Assembly (NCBI GenBank): GCA_036555515.1 | Contig: DATBLC010000417.1 | Coordinates: 17,921-81,920, forward strand | Direction of reading: 5' to 3' | From: DATACQ01 sp036555515 | Lineage (GTDB): Bacteria; Desulfobacterota; Binatia; UBA9968 | Length of the DNA stretch: 64,000 nt | Shown here: positions 59,795 to 64,000 of the stretch, in pieces | Layout: each line of letters begins with the position of its first letter | Position numbering within the stretch: the stretch's first letter is position 1 | Program-made: the position numbers and the translations under genes | Notes under the pieces: generated by a model | Told to the model about the DNA's origin: nothing | Databases searched by the model: none | Seen by the model: the letters and a program-made list of their open reading frames with translations, nothing else

Positions 59795-60472
59795 TCAAAC
59801 GTCCACGACCCAGTCGAAAATTAAAATTCCTACGGTCAAAAATATCACATCAAATCCGATGAGAAGACGCAACCAGGGCAGCGCGTCGCCCAATTCGCCG
59901 AGCCGAAGCAGCGCTTCCATGCAGCGGATGGTCGCAAGAATTACCGGAACCATCAGCGGAAACAACACCAGCGGCAGCAATAGCTCACGGGCACGGGCCT
60001 TGAGGGTCACGGCGGCGAGGATCGTCCCGAGCACGCAGAATCCTATGGTGCCGAGAAAGACGATCAGAAAAAGCGCCGGCAGCGGCTGCCATGAAGGCAG
60101 GCTGAATAGAATCCAGAAGAGCGGCATGACGACCAACTCCACGAGCACCATCAACACGATGTTGAAACAAGTCTTGGCCAGAAAGAGGGCGCCCCGGTCG
60201 ATGGGTGACATCAGTAATGCGTCGAGGCAGTGGTTGCCGCGCTCCGCTTCGAAGAGTTGGGTCAAGCCGAGGGTGCCGGTGAAGAGAAAGGCCAACCAGA
60301 GCAGCGCCGGTGCCAGCTCGCTCACCCGCCCCGGCGAAAGCTCGAAAGAAAAATTAAAGACAAAAAGCAGCAGCGCGCCGAAGAAAAACATCGTCATGAG
60401 GCTTTCATGCCGGCGCATCTCCAATAGCAGGTCTTTACGCAGTAACAGAAGAGTCTGGCGCAAAAGGTTCAT
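59795..60472 (-). CDS. ccmB: CcmB haem exporter membrane subunit
   Basis: 225 residues, six membrane helices, with LRQTLLLLRKDLLLEMRRHESLMTMFFFGALLLFVFNFSFE at the N-terminus and ERGNHCLDALLMSPIDRGALFLAKTCFN in the middle, both typical. Permease of the CcmAB ABC transporter. Its start overlaps the CcmA stop by 4 bp, giving translational coupling. Confidence 0.95.
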   Translation of the reverse strand: MNLLRQTLLLLRKDLLLEMRRHESLMTMFFFGALLLFVFNFSFELSPGRVSELAPALLWLAFLFTGTLGLTQLFEAERGNHCLDALLMSPIDRGALFLAKTCFNIVLMVLVELVVMPLFWILFSLPSWQPLPALFLIVFLGTIGFCVLGTILAAVTLKARARELLLPLVLFPLMVPVILATIRCMEALLRLGELGDALPWLRLLIGFDVIFLTVGILIFDWVVDV

Positions 60473-61194
60473 CGGTTGCTGCCCGGCATAAAAGCGCCGA
60501 AGGCGCGGGCGAAGCTGTCCCAGGGCTCGCGGCGCGTTTCGTCAAAGATGAGTTTGCCGTGCTCCAGGATCATGGCGCGGGTGCAAAGGCTGAGAACACG
60601 GGCGACGTGATGGGATGCTATGACGACTACGCTCCCTTGCTCCGATTGTGCTTTGAGGAAGTCTTCCAATAGATTGACGCCGCCGCCGTCAAGGACACCG
60701 TAGGGCTCGTCCAACAGCAGGAGTTTCGGATTGAGCAGTTTCCATTTGGCGACGGAGAGACGGCATTTCATGCCACTGGATAGCGCGCCGACGTATTCGC
60801 CGGCCCAACGCGCAAGCCCCACCGACTCGAGGGTCGCCCCGATGGTATCATCCATCGGGGTTGGGTCGGGTTGCTTGTTGTAAAGGGCGGTGAAGAACTC
60901 GAGATTTTCGCGTGCCGTGAGGTTGTCATAAAGATGCTCGCCGGGCGAGAGCAGGCCGATGGCGGCGCGCTCGCGGGCAGACTGGCGCGTTAGCGGCGCG
61001 TCATCGAAGCGGATTTCGCCGCGGGTCGGATAGATGAGGCCGGCCAGTAATCTCAACAGTGTGGTTTTGCCCGCGCCGTTGGGGCCGAGCAGGGCGATGC
61101 GTTCGCCGGCGGCGACCTGGATCTCCAGATCCCTGAGCGCCCAGAAATATCCGTAGGCTTTGGCAAGCTGATGAACGGTTATGCGCAACGTCAA
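60469..61194 (-). CDS. ccmA: CcmA haem exporter ATPase
   Basis: 241 residues from a TTG at 61194. Walker A GPNGAGKTTLL, signature LSSGMKCRLSVAKWKL, Walker B LLLLDEPYGVLDGGGV and the switch His in VVIASHH. Signature reads S-S-G-M-K, a normal CcmA variant of LSGGQ. Energises CcmB. First gene of the ccm operon; the promoter at 61244-61272 reads into it. Confidence 0.95.
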   Translation of the reverse strand: MTLRITVHQLAKAYGYFWALRDLEIQVAAGERIALLGPNGAGKTTLLRLLAGLIYPTRGEIRFDDAPLTRQSARERAAIGLLSPGEHLYDNLTARENLEFFTALYNKQPDPTPMDDTIGATLESVGLARWAGEYVGALSSGMKCRLSVAKWKLLNPKLLLLDEPYGVLDGGGVNLLEDFLKAQSEQGSVVVIASHHVARVLSLCTRAMILEHGKLIFDETRREPWDSFARAFGAFMPGSNR

Positions 61195-61212
61195 GTCCTG
61201 AGGTATCGGTGA

Positions 61213-61230
61213 TTTTCACGCGGGTGAAAA
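61213..61230. promoter_or_regulatory. palindrome TTTTCAC-N4-GTGAAAA in ccm leader
   Basis: TTTTCAC (61213-61219) and GTGAAAA (61224-61230) form a perfect 7-bp inverted repeat, 14 bp from the -10 element and 18 bp upstream of ccmA. It is placed for an operator or a leader hairpin. Confidence 0.45.
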
Positions 61231-61243
61231 ATGATTTCACCGA

Positions 61244-61272
61244 ACTATAGAGAGCCCGGCGCGGCGATTCAA
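61244..61272 (-). promoter_or_regulatory. sigma-70-type promoter of the ccm operon
   Basis: On the minus strand TTGAAT (61272-61267) and TATAGT (61249-61244) with a 17-bp spacer, about 50 bp upstream of ccmA. Confidence 0.55.
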
Positions 61273-61430
61273 GCGTTGACAATATTAACCGCAGCGCCGC
61301 GGTGTTGACAATTAGGACACGCTACCCCATTTAGTGAATAACGGCGTTTGGCTGAGTAGCGCTGTGTGCAGGCTGCTCAAAGGATCTCGGAGGCGAGACG
61401 GGCGGCGTGTGTATTCCTAATTAATCGAAG

Positions 61431-61478
61431 ATTGAGAATATTGAGAATGGAGGATCGAAGATCGCCATCTTCCATCCT
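61431..61478. repeat. 9-bp direct repeat and inverted repeat in ccm/MscS divergent gap
   Basis: ATTGAGAAT occurs twice in tandem (61431-61448), followed by AGGATCGAAGAT ... ATCTTCCATCCT (about 61451-61478) as an imperfect inverted repeat. No gene in 61195-61572. Confidence 0.5.
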
Positions 61479-61572
61479 CTAGGTTCGAAGCTAAATCACC
61501 AATGACCGGGTTATTGCGGTAGCTTGCTGACATGAAGGTGTGCGCCGTGGTGGGTATTTCAAGGAGGAAAAC

Positions 61573-62247
61573 ATGAACCCCGTCGTTACGGTCACGGGCT
61601 TTTGGGACGCTTTTATTACGAAGATAGCGGTGTTTTTGCCCAACCTCTTGATCGCTGGCGCAATCATTTTTTTGGGTTGGGTGTTTTGCAACATCATCCA
61701 GCGTATCGTCGTGCGCCTGCTCAGGCTCATGCATTTCGATGGCCTGGCCGGGCGCGCCGGCATCAACCAGGTCCTGGAGCGTGGCGGCATCAAACAAACA
61801 CCCTCCGAGCTGCTGGGGCTGTTGGTGTTCTGGTTTCTCTTTTTAATCGCCATCGTTACGACTTTGGAGACGCTAAATCTGAGCGGCGCCACCGATACGC
61901 TGCATACCATCTATCTATACATCCCCAAGATCGTCGCGGCTCTGGTGACATTGATTCTCGGTCTATACTTCGCGAATTTCCTCGAAAGCGTTACCCGTAC
62001 CTCCTGCGCCAATGCCGGATTGGAGCAAGCCGAGTCTCTCGGGCGCGCCGCTTATATCGGCACGGCGGTTTTCGTCGTCGCCGGCATCTTTGAAATACTC
62101 GATATCGCCTCCGAGATCGTCATCTGGGCATTCATTTTGGTATTTGGCGCGGTTTGCCTGGCGTTGGCGCTGGCTTTTGGTTTGGGCGGTAGAGAGGTCG
62201 CTGGACGTTACCTTGAAAAGTGGCTGGAACAAAAGAAAAACGAGTAG
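61573..62247 (+). CDS. mechanosensitive-channel-like TM-helix protein
   Basis: 224 residues from the ATG at 61573, preceded by AAGGAGGAAAAC; the frame is open from 61540. Four hydrophobic segments, about residues 12-35, 75-97, 108-130 and 160-200. The PNLLIAGAIIFLGWVFCNIIQRIVVRLLRLMHFDGLAGR block and the ITLLLGLYFANFLE-type helix resemble the conserved TM-helix repeat of MscS-type proteins. The MscS beta domain is absent, so channel activity is uncertain. Inner membrane. A strong terminator follows. Confidence 0.75.
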   Translation: MNPVVTVTGFWDAFITKIAVFLPNLLIAGAIIFLGWVFCNIIQRIVVRLLRLMHFDGLAGRAGINQVLERGGIKQTPSELLGLLVFWFLFLIAIVTTLETLNLSGATDTLHTIYLYIPKIVAALVTLILGLYFANFLESVTRTSCANAGLEQAESLGRAAYIGTAVFVVAGIFEILDIASEIVIWAFILVFGAVCLALALAFGLGGREVAGRYLEKWLEQKKNE

Positions 62248-62311
62248 TTAGGCGCCTTGACTCGATCCGGTTTATCGGATAAATTTGCTCGAACCGGTAA
62301 AACTTTACAAT

Positions 62312-62360
62312 AAATAGCCTAAGGGTGACGAGTATCCAAACGCGCCCTTAGGCTATTTTT
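62312..62360 (+). terminator. rho-independent terminator before icd
   Basis: Perfect 14-bp arms AAATAGCCTAAGGG (62312-62325) and CCCTTAGGCTATTT (62345-62358), loop of 19 nt, ending in T5. It ends the channel-like gene; icd begins 16 bp later, so icd translation starts just beyond it. Confidence 0.7.
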
Positions 62361-62375
62361 GCGCGTGAGGAGATT

Positions 62376-63782
<1,407 letters not shown>

Positions 63783-63863
63783 TAATCAGTCTCTGGTCTC
63801 GGGCCCGGGCTCTCGAGTTGCGGGACCCAGCCGAGAGGTTACGGGTAACGAAATTATTCTATA

Positions 63864-64000
63864 TATTAAGGAGTCCACAATTGAGTAACCAAACAGCGAC
63901 CGAGGGGTGAGACCTGGAGAGCGCGGGCACAGGAGCGCAAAGGTTGTTTTCAGGCCCTGCCGGCGGGCATTTCCACCTATGGAGAGGACGGGGTGGTGGC
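63864..64000 (-). repeat. 137-bp dispersed repeat, copy 2 (inverted, cut by window end)
   Basis: Reverse complement of 34429-34565 with one mismatch near 63979-63980. It continues beyond the window. Sequence left of 63864 does not match copy 1. Confidence 0.8.

Overview
The window is a dense, chromosome-like stretch from a Gram-negative, aerobic or microaerobic bacterium. The evidence is a complete System I cytochrome c maturation operon, NADP-type isocitrate dehydrogenase, a methylcitrate cycle, Tat and Sec signal peptides, and many amidohydrolases, VOC enzymes, cupins, CoA-transferases and NMT1-like binding proteins. That gene mix, at moderately high GC, is what I associate with uncultured soil or subsurface lineages (Deltaproteobacteria-like/Binatia, Rokubacteria or Tectomicrobia). 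The lineage is an inference; no rRNA gene is present. I saw no tRNA, rRNA, CRISPR array, phage region or intact transposase.

Layout. 1-9999: small-molecule catabolism (alpha/beta hydrolases, VOC proteins, polysaccharide deacetylase, DUF1989, an exported binding protein, a double cupin). 10105-15590: an anaerobic-sulfatase-maturase-type radical SAM protein with a SEC-C tail, a TolB-like propeller, a DapA-like lyase, a peptidase E and a sigma-54 activator without a receiver domain. 15699-23348: stress and membrane genes (DksA/TraR, two UspA genes behind a sigma-54-type promoter, threonine dehydratase, a ferritin/VIT1 fusion, alkaline phosphatase, phosphatidylcholine synthase, GST). 23619-38132: mixed metabolism, with two short genes that need UGA read-through. 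38175-45473: cupin, amidohydrolases and dienelactone hydrolase, ending in a GrdE-like/GrdB-like pair. 45854-53343: methylcitrate cycle genes prpC-prpD-prpB, an AcuI-type acryloyl-CoA reductase and a tandem CaiB/BaiF CoA-transferase. 54094-61194: ccmABCDEFG plus a CcmH-TPR fusion. 61573-63782: a mechanosensitive-channel-like membrane protein and icd.

The most notable observation is three genes with an in-frame UGA. They are a glutaredoxin whose active site reads U-G-P-C (25664-25897), a two-helix membrane protein (34684-35037) and a GrdB-type reductase subunit (44184-45473). Each UGA is followed 16-22 nt later by the apical loop of a hairpin that fits the bacterial SECIS pattern. In each case the downstream frame continues with recognisable or coherent coding sequence. 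The GrdB-like selenoprotein sits in an apparent operon with an amidohydrolase and a GrdE-like subunit that has lost the Asn-Cys cleavage site. No grdA, grdC or grdD is nearby, so this may be an undescribed relative of the glycine/betaine reductases.

The second theme is repeats. There are five copies of a ~269-bp MITE-like element with 18-bp terminal inverted repeats, one flanked by a 5-bp direct repeat. A 137-bp dispersed repeat occurs in inverted orientation at 34.4 kb and at the window end. REP-like palindromes are present, one of them inside the N-terminal coding region of the ccmH fusion. Several intergenic runs of 7- to 9-bp degenerate tandem repeats face their own inverse copy.
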